This document shows, one piece after another, positions 1 through 12,093 of a DNA stretch of 64,000 nucleotides. Every line of letters starts with the position of its first letter. Positions within the stretch are counted from its first letter, which is position 1. The DNA is from Lasiosphaeria ovina (Eukaryota; Ascomycota; Sordariomycetes; Sordariales; Lasiosphaeriaceae): NCBI GenBank assembly GCA_033439765.1, contig JAULSN010000001.1, positions 6,448,001 through 6,512,000 of the forward strand, read 5' to 3'. The notes beneath the pieces were generated by a model, which did not search any database, was not told the origin of the DNA, and was given only the letters and a program-made list of their open reading frames with translations. A program made the position numbers and the translations under genes.

Positions 1-221
1 CGCCCAGTATCAATCTGCCGTGCCCAGTCCATTATGCCGCGTTAAGATTTTCGCTATTGATCAAGCCAGCTTCGCGCTAGGTAATAAATGCTTGTTTCCA
101 TCTCTAACTTTATGGACTATTCTATCAGTGGCTCAGATAAAGCGCTGCTCTAGCCTTTGTTTTAGCCACCCACTTAGTGACCTGACCAAGGTGGCCTACT
201 TCTACACACACAGCATGCCAG

Positions 222-254
222 GGCATGGCATGGTATGGCATGGCATGGCATGGC
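222..254. repeat. GGCAT pentanucleotide microsatellite
   Basis: About six consecutive GGCAT units with one base change (GGTAT). It is a simple-sequence repeat in non-coding DNA and has no evident function. Confidence 0.85.
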
Positions 255-1435
255 TCGCTTCACGTCCCTAGAGTATTTCGCTGCCGTCTCGGTCAATATA
301 AGTGACTCTATCTCTTGCCCTTCTGGCGCGCGAAGCCGCCTCTGGTTCTCGCCTCATGCGGGTCTCGGCGGCCTTGCCGCCTCGATGCCATGCACCTGGC
401 TCACGTGGTGGAGGCCATGCGATCACCGCTTCTGCAAGTCAAGTCGCTAACGAGTTGCAGCTGTCTGTCACTGGTATGCTGCCGCGCCTTGGGGCTGCCG
501 ATAGCTTTACATGTGGGTATCGGAGTCCCACTGACCGGACCCGGACAAGGGCCCTCAGCTAAAACTTGATATATAAAGTTGCTCTCGATATTGCCGATAT
601 TGCGTGCGTTTGTGGGGTAGAAATTAAGCCAACAGGGATGGATTCCTGGGATACTGGCCTCCTTGGTCAGGCGGGATTGCTCTCGTCGGTGTCTTATTAT
701 CCACGTTTTATCCATATTGCTGAAACTACCGCTCTACTTATGGCCAAGGCCGACCATCTACTATCAAGGTCCACATTGGTCACGCCTCTGAGAGGTCCTG
801 TCTATCCTGACAGGCCCTTGACTTAGTGCTTTGTCAAGCTGACCAAGTCCTAGTCGGGAAGTCGACCAATATCCCAACTCCCCGAAGAGGTTGTCTCCCC
901 TATACGCGCTCGCCGGCTCTGCCAGCAAGCCCCGGGCTTGTGTAAGCTGCCTGCCCGCAGAATGCCCCTGCTACACGGCTGTCCAAACACCGAGAGCCCT
1001 TCCCCATGCCTGGCTGTGCATCAGGTGTTGGATCTCGTCTTGGGTCGGCCGGAACTTCCCATACGGTCCTTCTCTGGGGGGGATGCAACGAAGCACTGAA
1101 GTGCCGCGACAAGCCATGGCCGTCGATGCTAGCCACCCTCCATGTGACGGTATGGGCAATCAACTTTTCATTCTGGAAGCCAGATGCGCAGATACGCACC
1201 ACTCTAGCCTCATTTATTTGGTGGATGTATTCGCAAACCCCACTTTGATTACTTTGTTTCAGAGGTTTGGTGTTGGAGTGCCGGTCGCCATGGCTTGCGG
1301 GAGCTATCTTATACCAGGTAGTTATATGTTTCGGTATGTTCATGGGAAGGTCTAGACCACGACAGTCTTCTCCCCCGATCTCTTGCCCCCTCTTACAATC
1401 GCTCTTGCCATAGCAGGAAGAAAATCTAGACCCCG

Positions 1436-1441
1436 TATAAA
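1436..1441 (+). promoter_or_regulatory. TATA-like element (TATAAA) upstream of ferric reductase
   Basis: A TATAAA hexamer lies about 117 bases before the chosen ATG of the ferric reductase gene, in a pyrimidine-rich context typical of fungal promoters. Position and sequence fit a core promoter element. No transcript data are available here. Confidence 0.4.
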
Positions 1442-1557
1442 GGCGACCTTGCCCACTCTTCCCAGTCCCAGCGTCATCCATCCCTCATACGCCCCCACCA
1501 CAACACAAGACCCTCTGAGCAGCGGCTTTGCTCGTCCCCCCTCGTTCATTGCCCGAC

Positions 1558-3655
1558 ATGCAAGAGCCGTCTCATTCACCTTCCAGCACTGGGAGCCCAG
1601 GTGGAGGTCATGGCGGAGGCAATGGCGGAGAAGCTGGATCTAGCCACGGGGGTGCCGGGATCTCTGGTGCTGCCTTGGCGGCTATCTTCGCCCAGCGGCA
1701 GCTGGTGACAGAGCGTGTGATGAAGTACTACGCGGCGGGACTCTGCGGTTTGATTGCCTTGTTCGTCGTCTTCCATTGGACACGCTGGCTCTTCGTCAAG
1801 GTTGGACGGTCTTGGAAACCAGCTGCTGCTTTGCAACGGCCCTTCGTCTTAACCACAAGGTACTTGAGCCAGATTCACTCGGCCCTGAGGCGTAGAAGCG
1901 GTGCTAACCCTCTACCTAGGCTTGTGAGGAATGTTCTTGTTCGAAAAGTCCCCGGTTTCAAGTCCGCCGGCCACGCGCTGCTCGTCATCGCATACCTCGC
2001 CACGAACCTTGCAGTCATGTTCACTAACATTGATGCTAAAACAATGGCCACTTACGGGGCCAGATTTGGATGGTAAGTCGTCCCGTTATCCTTTGCTCAA
2101 AGCCTGGATAAATGCTCACTGCATCTTTGCTTAGGATGGGACTTGCAAATCTATCTCTGGTCATATTCCTGGCCCTGAAGAATACACCGCTGGCTTTTCT
2201 AACAGCATACTCGTACGAGCGGCTGAACTGTCTCCACCACATTGCCGGCTACACAATGTTTGTCCAGATTGTCCTTCACGCCTCGTTGTACACATCTTTC
2301 TTCAACGCTCAGAACAGGCTCTTGAGCATATTCGCCGAAAGGGAGCAGATTGCCGCCATCGTGACGGGTTTCTCGTTGCTGAGTGTCATCTTCTCGGCCG
2401 TGTTTCTACGACGCATCTGGTATGAGCTCTTCTACGTCGTCCACATTTCCTCTTGGATTATGGCCGTTGTGTCGCTCGGATTCCATCAGCCATATATCGC
2501 CAAGAAGACTCTCATTATCGTTCTCCTTGCCGCCTCCATGTGGGTCATCGACCGCACCATCAGAGCCAGCCGCATTCTGTACTACAGCTTCAACAACGAG
2601 GCAACGCTCTACCCACTCCCGAATGGAGGGACCAAGATTATCTTGAAGAAGGTGCCCGCCAGGGCCGAAGCGGGAAAACATTGCTTCATTTGGATACCGG
2701 CCATTCGCAAGTTTGAAACGCATCCCTTCACTATTCACAGGACAGGGCCTGTCGAGTTCACGGTCAAGGCTCACAACGGGTTCACGCGCGATTTACGAAA
2801 ATATGCGGTCGCTCATCCAGGCGCTTCTGTGAAGGCCTCTATTGATGGGCCGTATGGCACCTTTCCTGACCCGATGGAGTTCGACAAGATTGTGCTCATT
2901 GCCGGCGGTGGAGGAGCCACATTCACTTTTGGCCTTGCTGTGAATGTCCTCGAGAGGATGAATGAAGATTCTCACAAAAACGTTGTATTCATATGGTCGG
3001 TGAAGGAGCATGGTGAGTTTGACAGCTTGCATCCATTCATTCCTGGAATATCGTGACATCCTCGGTCAGTGCTGACTGTTTTGCTCTAGACAATCTATCT
3101 TGGTTTAGGGAGCACCTCGAAGTCTTGAAGACTCACGCACACTCGCCAAAGGTCGACGTTTCTCTCTACGTAACACGGTCACCGGCGTCGCCCTCCGACA
3201 CGCCGAATCAACATGGAAGCACCCCCCGCTCTAGGTCGTCGCATTCTTCCGACGGGGTGGTGACGCCATCACTGTCACCTATTGGCGGGGAAGCCGGGAA
3301 GAGCGCGCCCCAGATACCTCCGCCGACACGCCAACCGGCCCTGACAGAGAAAGACCTTGAAAAGGAGTTCGAAAAGGCGATCGAAACAAGGATCGAGAAT
3401 AAAGAGGGGTCAGGACAACATGGCACCACAACTACCATGGCTTCTCATGGCTACGAACATGCCATCAAGGCTGGTCGTCCAGATGTGGCATCTCTGGTCC
3501 GCGATGCGGTCACCACCACGCCCCCCAACCAGCGTGTTCTGGTCGCAGCATGCGGCCCAGACGGGTTGATGCGTGTTGTGCGTGACACAACGGCCAAGCT
3601 GATTCGAGGCGATGGGCCGGGTGTTGAGCTGCATTGCGAGCAATTTGGCTGGTAA
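1558..3655 (+). CDS. Ferric/cupric reductase transmembrane component (FRE family)
   Basis: Membrane flavocytochrome that passes electrons from cytosolic NADPH through FAD and two haems to extracellular Fe(III) or Cu(II), supporting iron uptake. There are three exons, 1558-2072, 2135-3012 and 3090-3655, joined by GT-AG introns of 62 and 77 nt (the second has a GCTGAC branch site). They give 652 aa. After a Gly-rich N terminus come several membrane helices. H206/H275 and H220/H289 show the paired 14-residue spacing of bis-haem ferric reductases. The FAD motif HPFTI is at 368-372. A GPYG motif (410-413) and the glycine run GGGGATFT (about 429-436) belong to the NADPH lobe. A CGPDG motif lies near the end, which finishes FGW as in the family. 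The ATG at 1558 is the first in frame. A Ser/Pro-rich stretch (around residues 490-570) interrupts the NAD lobe, as is common in fungal members. Substrate metal cannot be told from sequence. Confidence 0.9.
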
Positions 3656-5149
3656 AACCACGCTTTCACTCCGTCTCGTCTTGTGGAACCATTCATCCAG
3701 AGAATGGGCGACTGCAAGCTGTTTAGATTTGGGACATGTTTGTTCAACCTGACGACTTTCCATTGGTAAGGCGCGCGTTATACGGAGTCTCGAGGCTTTT
3801 TGAGAGGGACAATGCTTTTTTTTGGGTGGCTTCATATACTACTCGCGCTCTTATTACATTGGATTACCGGGAATATTCCCCATACCGTTTTAGTCACCTT
3901 GGGCATGGAAATGGCGTTTACTAGGTGGTACCTACCAGCTATCTGACCAACGCCTGGGCAAGACTTCAGGGGGAAAACGATGATGGCAGTTTTTGTTTAC
4001 TAAGCCAGTTTAGGGGAATTGCAGTTGTTGCGGCGTAGACCAACTGATCTGAGACCGTCTTGGAAAACGTGCGCCTGAGCTTCCAACAGAACACAGGGTT
4101 GAGGGAACGAGGGCGAGGGCCTTGATGAGATTTCTACAAATACCCGTGTATGCGTACGAAGCACAGTCCGTATATCCACGGAAACACGATGGTGGTGTGC
4201 TCTGTCCCTGGCGTGAAGATCGAAACTTCCCCCGCATTTCTGTTCTCGAGAGCCCCCTGCACTGTCGAACGGCAAGGTCTATAACATCAAGGGGTATGCC
4301 GTATACACTATGTACCGTATCTGGATAGTCGAAGATTGCGTTGTGGTTTAATACCGGGCTGAGTAGCTACATGTAGGAATAATGGTGAGAAACCAAGCCA
4401 CATCCTCGCGTGCTCTCGGTGGCCTAGAATCTGTGACACCCTCGATTCCTTTTAGTATTAAATAGGTGCTCTATAACTACAGCTGCCCCAATCTTGGGCT
4501 TTCGTAAGATAACAAATGCGGTACTGTAATAAACCCGCCCCGAAGAAAACAACTCAAAAGGAGTCGCCAGCTTTTTGGTGGTGACGAACATGGTTACTGA
4601 AGCAGTTAAGGCGCTCATTGGTTTGAGCTGCCCCTGCTCTTACAGTGTGGTTTCCTGACGAAGCCGGAGAAGGCCGAAGAACCAATCCATGGTGGGGCTT
4701 GTAGTGAATGTTGGTCTTGGCTTGCGCAATGCGGGAAGCTCTTTGCGGCGCCCTGAGCTTTTGCCGCCGCTGGTTCTCACCCGCCAGCCCACCCAGCCTC
4801 TCATTTGGCCATCGCAGCTCTCTTCGCCTGATTCTGCCAATCTTCCCCTCACACCTAATCGCAGCGAATCCCGATAGTCCTTCTTCGCTCAAGAGATATT
4901 TTCTAACTATATTCTCGCCCTATATCTTTGCTTGTCTTTGTAGCTGGATACCAGTGCATCCGAAAGGTTCGCGCCATCTATCCGCACAGCTCCTTTCCCG
5001 ACAGCTCCGTCAACGATCCGACCTCAAGCGCCTTATCTCTACGCATCGCGAAACAAGCCCGCTGTTCCACGAGCCAGCGTAGACCTAAAAGCGCAAAAAA
5101 GGAGAAAAAAAGAAAGAAAAAAAGAAATCCGACAATTGGCGAGCCAGCG
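3656..5149. other. Intergenic region and 5' leader of the Crp1-like gene
   Basis: I see no convincing coding signal on either strand. The right third is pyrimidine-rich and ends in an A/G-rich run (around 5096-5130) just before the next start codon, consistent with a transcribed leader. Confidence 0.6.
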
Positions 5150-8037
5150 ATGGGCACTTTCGTTTTCAAGTGGTCAGTCGCATTTCCTCACAATCCCGCA
5201 CGTTATATCCCCATCGTTGCTTGTCGCATCGCGTCGCAAAGCTTCTCTCTGTACCTAAGGGGGATGACTCTGACTCGCATTGCGATTAAACTTCGGTCTC
5301 GTTGCATCACCATGCCGAATGGACAACTAGTGTTAAACGTCAGTCGCTAACCTCTGTCCGATCATTTCAGGCCCCATCCCGCCGAAGAAGTCTACGTGAC
5401 TGGCACTTTTGATGGTTGGTCCAAGAGTGAACAACTGGCCAAGGTCGGGGATGGCTTTGAGAAGAAAGTGACGCTCCCTGACTCGTCCCAGAAGATTTAC
5501 TACAAGGTGGGTTAATCATTTCTTGATCTGCGCAGTCCTACTTCCTAGGTTGTTCCTACTTCGCCCACAGCCGTTTCACCAAACGTGGTCGGGTGTCCGG
5601 GATCCGAAGCCCGTCCTTTCAGCCTTGCCATTGGGAGGGGGTGAAGTAGCCCGGAACTAAACCCCGATTGCACCGATGATGCCATCTGCCACTATTGCCT
5701 CGTTTTCAAGACTTGCGATGCCGCTGCCCGCAGCACGCTTGCCACTTGATAAGCCGCGAGAGGCGCCGCGGCCAACCACACAAGATTGCAAGTGCACCTT
5801 GGGCGGTCGTGGGACTTGATCATTTTGGCACCGGTGTTAGCTGTCGCATTTAAGGCTCTGCTCTTTGTGTCACTCCCCCTATGTCAGGAGCCGAGCCACA
5901 GGATCGTATGACGGTAGGCATTGAATGCCACGACCCGAGAGAACAAGAGAATCGGAGTACTGTGGAGTGAGGATGAAGTATGGAAGTCCAATTTCTTCTC
6001 AGGTCGCCCTGAGGTGGTTGTTTTCCCCGTAGCAGTCACCGCAGAGCCTCGGCCAGTGTAGCCTTGCTTCACTACCCGCCAGTTCGTGCGTCCATGCTTT
6101 TTAAAGTTGGAAGTGGAACTCCCAACCGCTGCCTGGTGACGTCCGAGCGCGCCCCCTCATCTAATTCCCTTTTTCAACACTACTGAACCTGTCCACAACA
6201 CGAAAGCAAACCGTATTTATTTATTGACACGTTACTCCTACAGTTTGTTGTCGACCACGAGTGGATTACAGATCACGAAGCGCCTCGAGAAAAAGACCAC
6301 GAAGGAAACGAGAACAACTTTTTGCTTCCTTCCCAAATAATGGCTACCAAACAAGAAGCCGGCCCCGGCGCCGCTGCTATCAGCTCAGCTGCTCCCGAGT
6401 CCACCACCGCTCAATTGGCTGGCGCCGTTCCTCTCGAGGAGGCCAAGGACAATCTCACAGCTCCTGGCGGTTATCCCGAGACGCCCGCCGCCGATGCCAA
6501 CAAGGAGTTCAAGGTCAGCCCGCTCCCTGCAACGGAAGGCGCCCTGAACCCAATCAAGCTCGAACCTGGCCAAAAGGTGCCCGAGGGACTCACGGCCGGG
6601 AACATTAATAGCAATGTGACGTTGGACAAGGAGTCGTACGAGAATAGCGGTGCCGAGAAGGAGTTCAAGGTCAGCCCGCTCCCTGCAACGGAAGGCGCTC
6701 TCAACCCGATCAAGCTTGAACCCGGTCAGAAGATTCCTGAGGGAATCACTGCTGGAAACATCAACAGCAACGTGACGCTGGACAAGGAGTCGTACGAGAA
6801 GAGCGATCGCATCCCGGGCCTTGATACGGAGCTGCCTCCCATTTCCAACACCATGATTCCGGAGTCGAGCCTGCCGATTCTTGGCGGTGATGTCGTCGCG
6901 TTTAGCAGTGCTGCACCCAACTCAACCACTGCCGCGCTGGCCGGCGCGGTCCCTCTAGAGGAGCCCAAGGTGCCCGAAATTGTTAAAGAAAGCCAGGAGA
7001 AGGCCCAGGTGGACCCCGAGGCTAGCGGTATCAGCGAAGAAGTCAAAGAGAAGGCTGCCGTTGAGGACGAGCTCCTTCAGAAGGTTTCCGAAGCCCCTTC
7101 AACGTCGGAGGGCACTTCTGGTAAAGGTACCGAGAAGAGCGAAACGGACAAGACCATCGCCGAGACAGTCGCTGCGGCGGCGGCCACGGCCCGTGCGGCA
7201 GTATTAGGCGCGGCTCTCGTTGCCAAGCAAACGGCGACTGATACCGCCACGGACGTCGCAGCATCGCTACCCGGACTGCAGGAGTCGGTGAAGCAGGCTC
7301 TGCCGGTCTCTATTCAGGATGCTATCGGTGCGACCAAGAAAGAAACCGCGCCCGAGACTATATCCTCCGAAGTCCCAACCGAGGTGAAAGAGTCCATCGA
7401 GAAGTCGGGAGAGAGCCCCGAGGCCGCCACAAACACAGCTGCAGTCGAGGAGAAGAAGGAAGTCGAGGCCGAGCTGCTGAAACAGGTTAATGCAACCGAC
7501 TCGGGCTCAAAACCCGTTTCGCCCGAGGTCCCAGCCGAAGTGAAAGAGTCCATTGAGAAGTCAGGGGAGAGCCCCGAGGCTGCCGCAAGCACAGCCGCAG
7601 TCGAGGAGAAGAAGGAAGTTGAGGCGGAGCTTTTGAAGCAAGTTGAGGTGACTCCGGCAACGTCCGAGTCATCAACTCAGCTCGCCGAGGTCAAGCTTGT
7701 GGACACAAAGCCCGAGACATCCAAGACAGACGAGCTCAAGCCGGAGGACGCAAAGCCCGTCGAGATTCAGCCTGCCGAAGTCAAGCCCGAGGCGCCCAAG
7801 GAAGAGCCTGTCCAAGTCGGCATCGTTAAGCCGACAACAAACGGTGCCGGCACCACCACCACGGAGACATCAGAGACAACCCCGCAACCGGCCGTATCTG
7901 CACCCGCTGAAGGCGTGGCCGCCAGCAGCAGCAAACCTGCGGACGTCGCAGCCTCGTCAGAGAAGAAGAAGAAGAACAGACTGAGCGCCATCATCAGCAA
8001 GCTGAGACACAAGGTTTCAAGCAAGGATAAGGCGTAA
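5150..8037 (+). CDS. Crp1/Mdg1-like protein with N-terminal CBM48 (AMPK-beta-type glycogen-binding) domain
   Basis: Exons 5150-5172, 5371-5506 and 6244-8037 give 650 aa. The first 85 residues form a CBM48 early-set domain, with GTFDGW in strand one and the typical YYKFVVD at the exon 2/3 junction. This arrangement is that of yeast Crp1 (cruciform-DNA-binding) and Mdg1. The rest is an acidic, Ala/Glu/Lys-rich, probably disordered tail ending in a basic patch. It carries two copies of a TTA(Q/A)LAGAVPLEE motif and two separate 52-residue tandem duplications (6502-6813 and 7369-7680). The first coding exon is only 23 nt and uses a GTCAGT donor. The second intron is 737 nt, long for a fungus. The splices are supported by exact phase (0 at exon 2/3), a GCTAAC branch site in intron 1, and domain continuity. 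The molecular role in filamentous fungi is not settled; DNA binding and signalling are both reported for yeast relatives. Confidence 0.85.
6502..6813 (+). repeat. In-gene tandem duplication, 156-nt unit, two copies
   Basis: Units 6502-6657 and 6658-6813 encode nearly the same 52 residues, each beginning KEFKVSPLPATEGALNP. The first ~40 bases are identical. The remainder differs mostly at synonymous positions, which points to an older duplication with later conversion or purifying selection. Confidence 0.9.
7369..7680 (+). repeat. Second in-gene tandem duplication, also 156-nt unit
   Basis: Units begin at 7369 and 7525. Each encodes EVPxEVKESIEKSGESPEAA followed by a VEEKKEVEAELLKQV stretch. 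The unit differs in sequence from the duplication at 6502-6813 but has exactly the same period. Confidence 0.85.
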
Positions 8038-9227
8038 TAGACGTCATTATCCTTGTCCGGCGCGAAGAAGGCGATGCACATTGGCATACTAGTACTCGTG
8101 TTTGCAATTACTGTCATTCTGTTAGTTTTACATTTCGCTCACGATTCCCCCTGATTGTAAGGTGGATCCCGTGCTTTCTTTGGCAGGGCATCCGTGTATC
8201 ATATCGCACTCCCAATCACTGAAGACGCAGACATTCGTTCGGATGGAGGATACTATGTTTTCCGCCATGCTGCAACAGGGTCGTCTATAATATCTAGGTA
8301 GCTAGCGGGGGAGAGGATGCATCTGGAGAGGTTTTATGGGAGGATGGATGGGTGGTTTGATGTATCTGGCCTTGTCATATCCAGCCCTTGTTGAAGGCGC
8401 GTCATACTGTTAATGTTTTGTTATCTGATCCCACTTAACGACTGTTTGAATGTTACAATGGTTGCTTTGCGTCTGAAGGTCCTAAGATTAGATACTATAC
8501 CTATCCTACCTAACCTTGAGCCAGGACACACACTGCTAGTCCGGATTTGTAGAGCTGATGGGTGCCTAAGAGGAGAGCGAGTCTGCTATATCTGACCCGC
8601 ATTTATCCGATCACCAAAAATGTTCTTGAAAAGAAGAAGATCCAAATAACTGGTAGAAATAACCTAACGACTTGGATGATATCTGATGCTGTTAATTGGT
8701 CAGCTGACTCGAAACGTGATGCGGAAAAAGACCCAGTTTTGTTCCGGCGTCAGCACATATTCTTCGACAAGTCCATTTCACATTCGCCCGCGTTTTGCCC
8801 CGCGAATGAATGACTCCTCTGCCCCCCCACCTAGCTTCATGGGGTCCGAATCTGGGCCCCTTCCTCGAATGTTACTTCTTCCACCCGGACGGAGCAAGTG
8901 AACCTGTGGTACTGAAACATTGAGAGCTTTTTCTTCGGTCGCCTATCGTTGAACTCGACGACTACCTATTTGCCGCAACTCCGACCCCTCGCGATTCATT
9001 GGTTCCCGCCCCTCCAGACGAGATCCTAACTCAACGCATCGAGGCGAGGTACGCGCAAAATACCCGGTCGATTGTGTTTCAATCGCAGCTGCTGTTGTTG
9101 TTGCACCCAGTAGAAGAGAGAGCTGATAAACTATGTTCAGAGTGGGAAGCTAGCTTCTTGTCTCGCAAAGAGGGAGGGACTCCGGTGGCCAAAACTGGCG
9201 GCCACCTGTGAGCATGCGCTGCCGACC
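8038..9227. other. Intergenic region
   Basis: I see no supported gene. It contains the 3' flank of the Crp1-like gene and the promoter of the RING gene. Short open frames on the plus strand lack family resemblance. Confidence 0.6.
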
Positions 9228-11222
9228 ATGAGCTCGACGTCACCCGTTTCGAACAAGGCCCTCCCAGGTCCCCCAACATTTAATCACTTGCCAGGACCTT
9301 CCCAACCCATCGCAACTGGAAGCTTCGACCCCAGTCGCCGCCAGAATTCGGGTCAGAACCCGTCACAACCGTTGGGTAACCCACGAAAAGGGCAGGCATC
9401 GAGGAGGCAACATCGAAACCAGAAACGAGCAAGTCCAATGGGGGGCAGGGACAGCGGCAATGCCGACCAAGACGATGCTATGGCCGAGATTAGAGCTGTT
9501 CGGAATGCTTCGAGTCGTCGTGGGCAGACCTCAATCACGCACTTGCTAAACTATTCATTGCCGCCACGTCACATCTACGACAGCCACCACACGCTCTCTT
9601 CGCGCTCGTATCGCCGAAACCCTAGCTGGGGTCTGGGCTCTGGATACCATGCCATTGACAAGGCTCGCTATGTCCATGCGAACTACCGCTTCGTCGTGTC
9701 TCCGGCTGGGAACTACGCCGCTCAGGCCCTAGATGCCGACGAACATCTTGACTGGGCGGATGTTCTCCAAATTATCGCCTCAGCCGAGTCCCAGCAGACG
9801 TCGTGCCCCATCTGCCTCTCGGAGCCTGTCGCACCGCGCATGGCAAAGTGCGGGCACATATTCTGCCTGCCCTGTCTGATACGCTTTATGAATACCAGTC
9901 CCCAAGGTGACGGCCAAGTTGCAGAGAAAAAGCTGCGATGGCGGAAATGCCCCATTTGCGAAGACGCCGTGTACATATCCGATGTGCGACCGGTGAAATT
10001 CTATGCTGGCCAGGAAAGCCCGCTGCCTAGACCAGGTGACGATGTTGTCCTTCGGCTTATGTCGCGAAATTCCAAGAGCACTATGGCGCTCCCAAAAGAG
10101 AGTGCTTCAGATATTCTGCATTCATCACCTAACGGAATCCCCTGGCATTTTGCCGCCAACGTATTAGATTATGCGAGAATTATGAGGGGCACGGGCGATT
10201 ACATGGCGGAGGAATTCGATCGAGAGGTTGAGGACTTATTGAGGCAGGAGAAAGAGGACGAACTCCTATTTCACGAGGATAACGAATGGACGCAGAAGGC
10301 CATCAGGACTGTTACCGCAGCCAAAGAGAAGATGGCGGGTCTGGGCGATGCAGAGATGGCGGCCTTTGCGCGAACTGCTGGATCCAGTGAGATTAAGCAG
10401 GGGCCGGGCGAGTTCTTTTTCTACTCCTCTCCACCTCACCTGTACCTCTCGCCACTCGACATTCGCATCTTGAAAACCAGATACGGGTCGTTTTCCGCAT
10501 TTCCCTCGACCCTCCTTCCTAAAGTGGAACACATCTCGACCGGCCACGTAGTGGATGACGATCTCCGGAAGCGTGCTAAATATTTGGGGCATATACCTTT
10601 CGGGTGTCTGATCAGCTTCCTTGAATGCGACTGGACCGACATTGTACCTGCCCAGATTCTTGTACCATTTGCAGAGGAGATCGAGCGTCGACGCAGACGC
10701 AACAAGGACAAGGCAGCTCAAGAAGAACGAGAACGATTACAAGCGGAGAGACTTGAGGCTGCCGCGATTCGCGGGCATCGGCGCATTCCCACTTTAGAGG
10801 AGGAAGTCACGGTGCGCTTCGGCAGCTCAGCGCCGGGCGATCATCCTGTGGATATGAATGACTTTCTGCCCCTCGGGGCTGAAGGCTCAACGCCACCCAA
10901 CCAACGGGCGGGATTCGGTTCCCTTTCTGAAGTCAGTACCAGCCCTTCGGGCCGCAGGACCGTCTGGGGAACGCCTGCGATCCATACGTCTCCAGACAGT
11001 CAGCCTAGCCAAGCTCCTGCCGCAACCGACGATGGGTGGCTCAAGGACAACGATGTTCTCGACAGCCTTGACTCGACAGAGATCGCCATACAGATGGAGG
11101 CGATGAGTGTCGAACCCGGTCCCAGTGGCGGAAGTGCAGCTGGTGGGCTTGGCGGAGGGAGCAAGAAGAAGAAACAGAAGAAGATCACACTGATGAGCAC
11201 CGGGGGTCGCCGAGGTATCTGA
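9228..11222 (+). CDS. MAG2: RING finger E3 ubiquitin ligase, RNF10/Mag2 family
   Basis: Single-exon gene of 664 aa starting at the ATG in GACCATGAG. A C3HC4 RING lies at residues 193-244 (C193, C196, C208, H210, C213, C216, C241, C244), followed by the KFYAGQ-type region found in RNF10 proteins. An N-terminal basic, disordered stretch, the THLLNYSLPPR motif and a charged coiled segment rich in Arg/Glu near residues 485-510 also fit this family. Yeast Mag2 and human RNF10 are cytosolic ligases that ubiquitinate 40S proteins (uS3/uS5) on stalled initiation complexes, so a role in ribosome quality control is the natural inference. The C-terminal tail ends in a KKKKQKK basic run. No intron is needed and the frame is uninterrupted. 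Confidence 0.85.
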   Translation: MSSTSPVSNKALPGPPTFNHLPGPSQPIATGSFDPSRRQNSGQNPSQPLGNPRKGQASRRQHRNQKRASPMGGRDSGNADQDDAMAEIRAVRNASSRRGQTSITHLLNYSLPPRHIYDSHHTLSSRSYRRNPSWGLGSGYHAIDKARYVHANYRFVVSPAGNYAAQALDADEHLDWADVLQIIASAESQQTSCPICLSEPVAPRMAKCGHIFCLPCLIRFMNTSPQGDGQVAEKKLRWRKCPICEDAVYISDVRPVKFYAGQESPLPRPGDDVVLRLMSRNSKSTMALPKESASDILHSSPNGIPWHFAANVLDYARIMRGTGDYMAEEFDREVEDLLRQEKEDELLFHEDNEWTQKAIRTVTAAKEKMAGLGDAEMAAFARTAGSSEIKQGPGEFFFYSSPPHLYLSPLDIRILKTRYGSFSAFPSTLLPKVEHISTGHVVDDDLRKRAKYLGHIPFGCLISFLECDWTDIVPAQILVPFAEEIERRRRRNKDKAAQEERERLQAERLEAAAIRGHRRIPTLEEEVTVRFGSSAPGDHPVDMNDFLPLGAEGSTPPNQRAGFGSLSEVSTSPSGRRTVWGTPAIHTSPDSQPSQAPAATDDGWLKDNDVLDSLDSTEIAIQMEAMSVEPGPSGGSAAGGLGGGSKKKKQKKITLMSTGGRRGI

Positions 11223-12093
11223 AAGAGAGATTCTCGTCGCAGACAGAGACTTGATGAGGATAGGCCCGGATATTGCCGTTGTCGTAGCTTGTGCCGAGAC
11301 TTTGAAGTCTGGCTGCTGCCCCCTGATCAATCGAGGTTAACTCGATTTTAGTGGTTTCAAAGACGAAAACATGCTTCGGTATAAATATACAGTCATGAAT
11401 CCAAGTGATGGATTCGGAGATACGATTCGTTTGCAACTAAGCATGAATGAAAATCAACAACAGTCATGACCGTCTTTCGGATGTTCTATGATTATCTATA
11501 CCATTTCATATTTTATGCCAGTCGGGTTTTCTTTATTTTCTTTAATAATAGGGAGCCTAGGCTAATCAAGTGCCATGATATTTACCTACCCAGTGAGGGC
11601 CATATGGCGTACTGGGTTTCCATTGACAAGTTAGTTATCCGTAATATCCTATTCTCTAGTTTGTACATTTACTTCAGCTTGCTTGGGGCGCGAAAGTCAC
11701 AAAGCACTTCCTAGGTGCCTAATTCTAATATAATAAACACTGTTTGTTCGCCGAGCTGTAATATGCCCGCCCACTTGAGACGAAGAAGGCTGAAAGCGAA
11801 ATGTGGAAAGGTTCAAAACAGCCTCCGCAAACGTGTCATGACATCACCACCAATGACATCATCGTAGCCTGTGTAACACCGTGGCCCTCTCTACCGAAGA
11901 CAAAACGCAACGCCCAGAAGTACTGATTACTATATATAATACCAATTCAGGAGATTCTCTCTATTTGTCGTATTTCACCTTCTCTTCAGGGTTCTGCAGA
12001 ATATCAACGTACTTGGTTTAGCAAATACAAATAACTAGAAACACTGAGGAACCTATTTGCCAACCCGCCTTGACTTCGCACACCCCTACAGTC
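11223..12093. other. Intergenic region with TATA-like element
   Basis: The left half is AT-rich and holds no gene I can support. A TATATATAAT run at 11931-11940 sits about 155 bases before the next ATG and is a plausible core promoter element for the small protein downstream. Confidence 0.5.

Larger units (their letters stand above)
1..1557. other. Intergenic / upstream region of the ferric reductase gene
   Basis: I see no recognisable protein or RNA gene. The open frames on both strands are short, mostly lack an ATG, and resemble no family. The stretch holds a small GCATG-type tandem repeat near its left end and a TATA-like element close to the downstream gene. A gene that starts left of the window cannot be excluded. 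Confidence 0.6.

Noticed and set aside
1528..1557. Extending the ferric reductase upstream of its ATG
   Set aside because: The longer frame begins with TTG; nuclear fungal genes use ATG, and 1558 is the first in-frame ATG.
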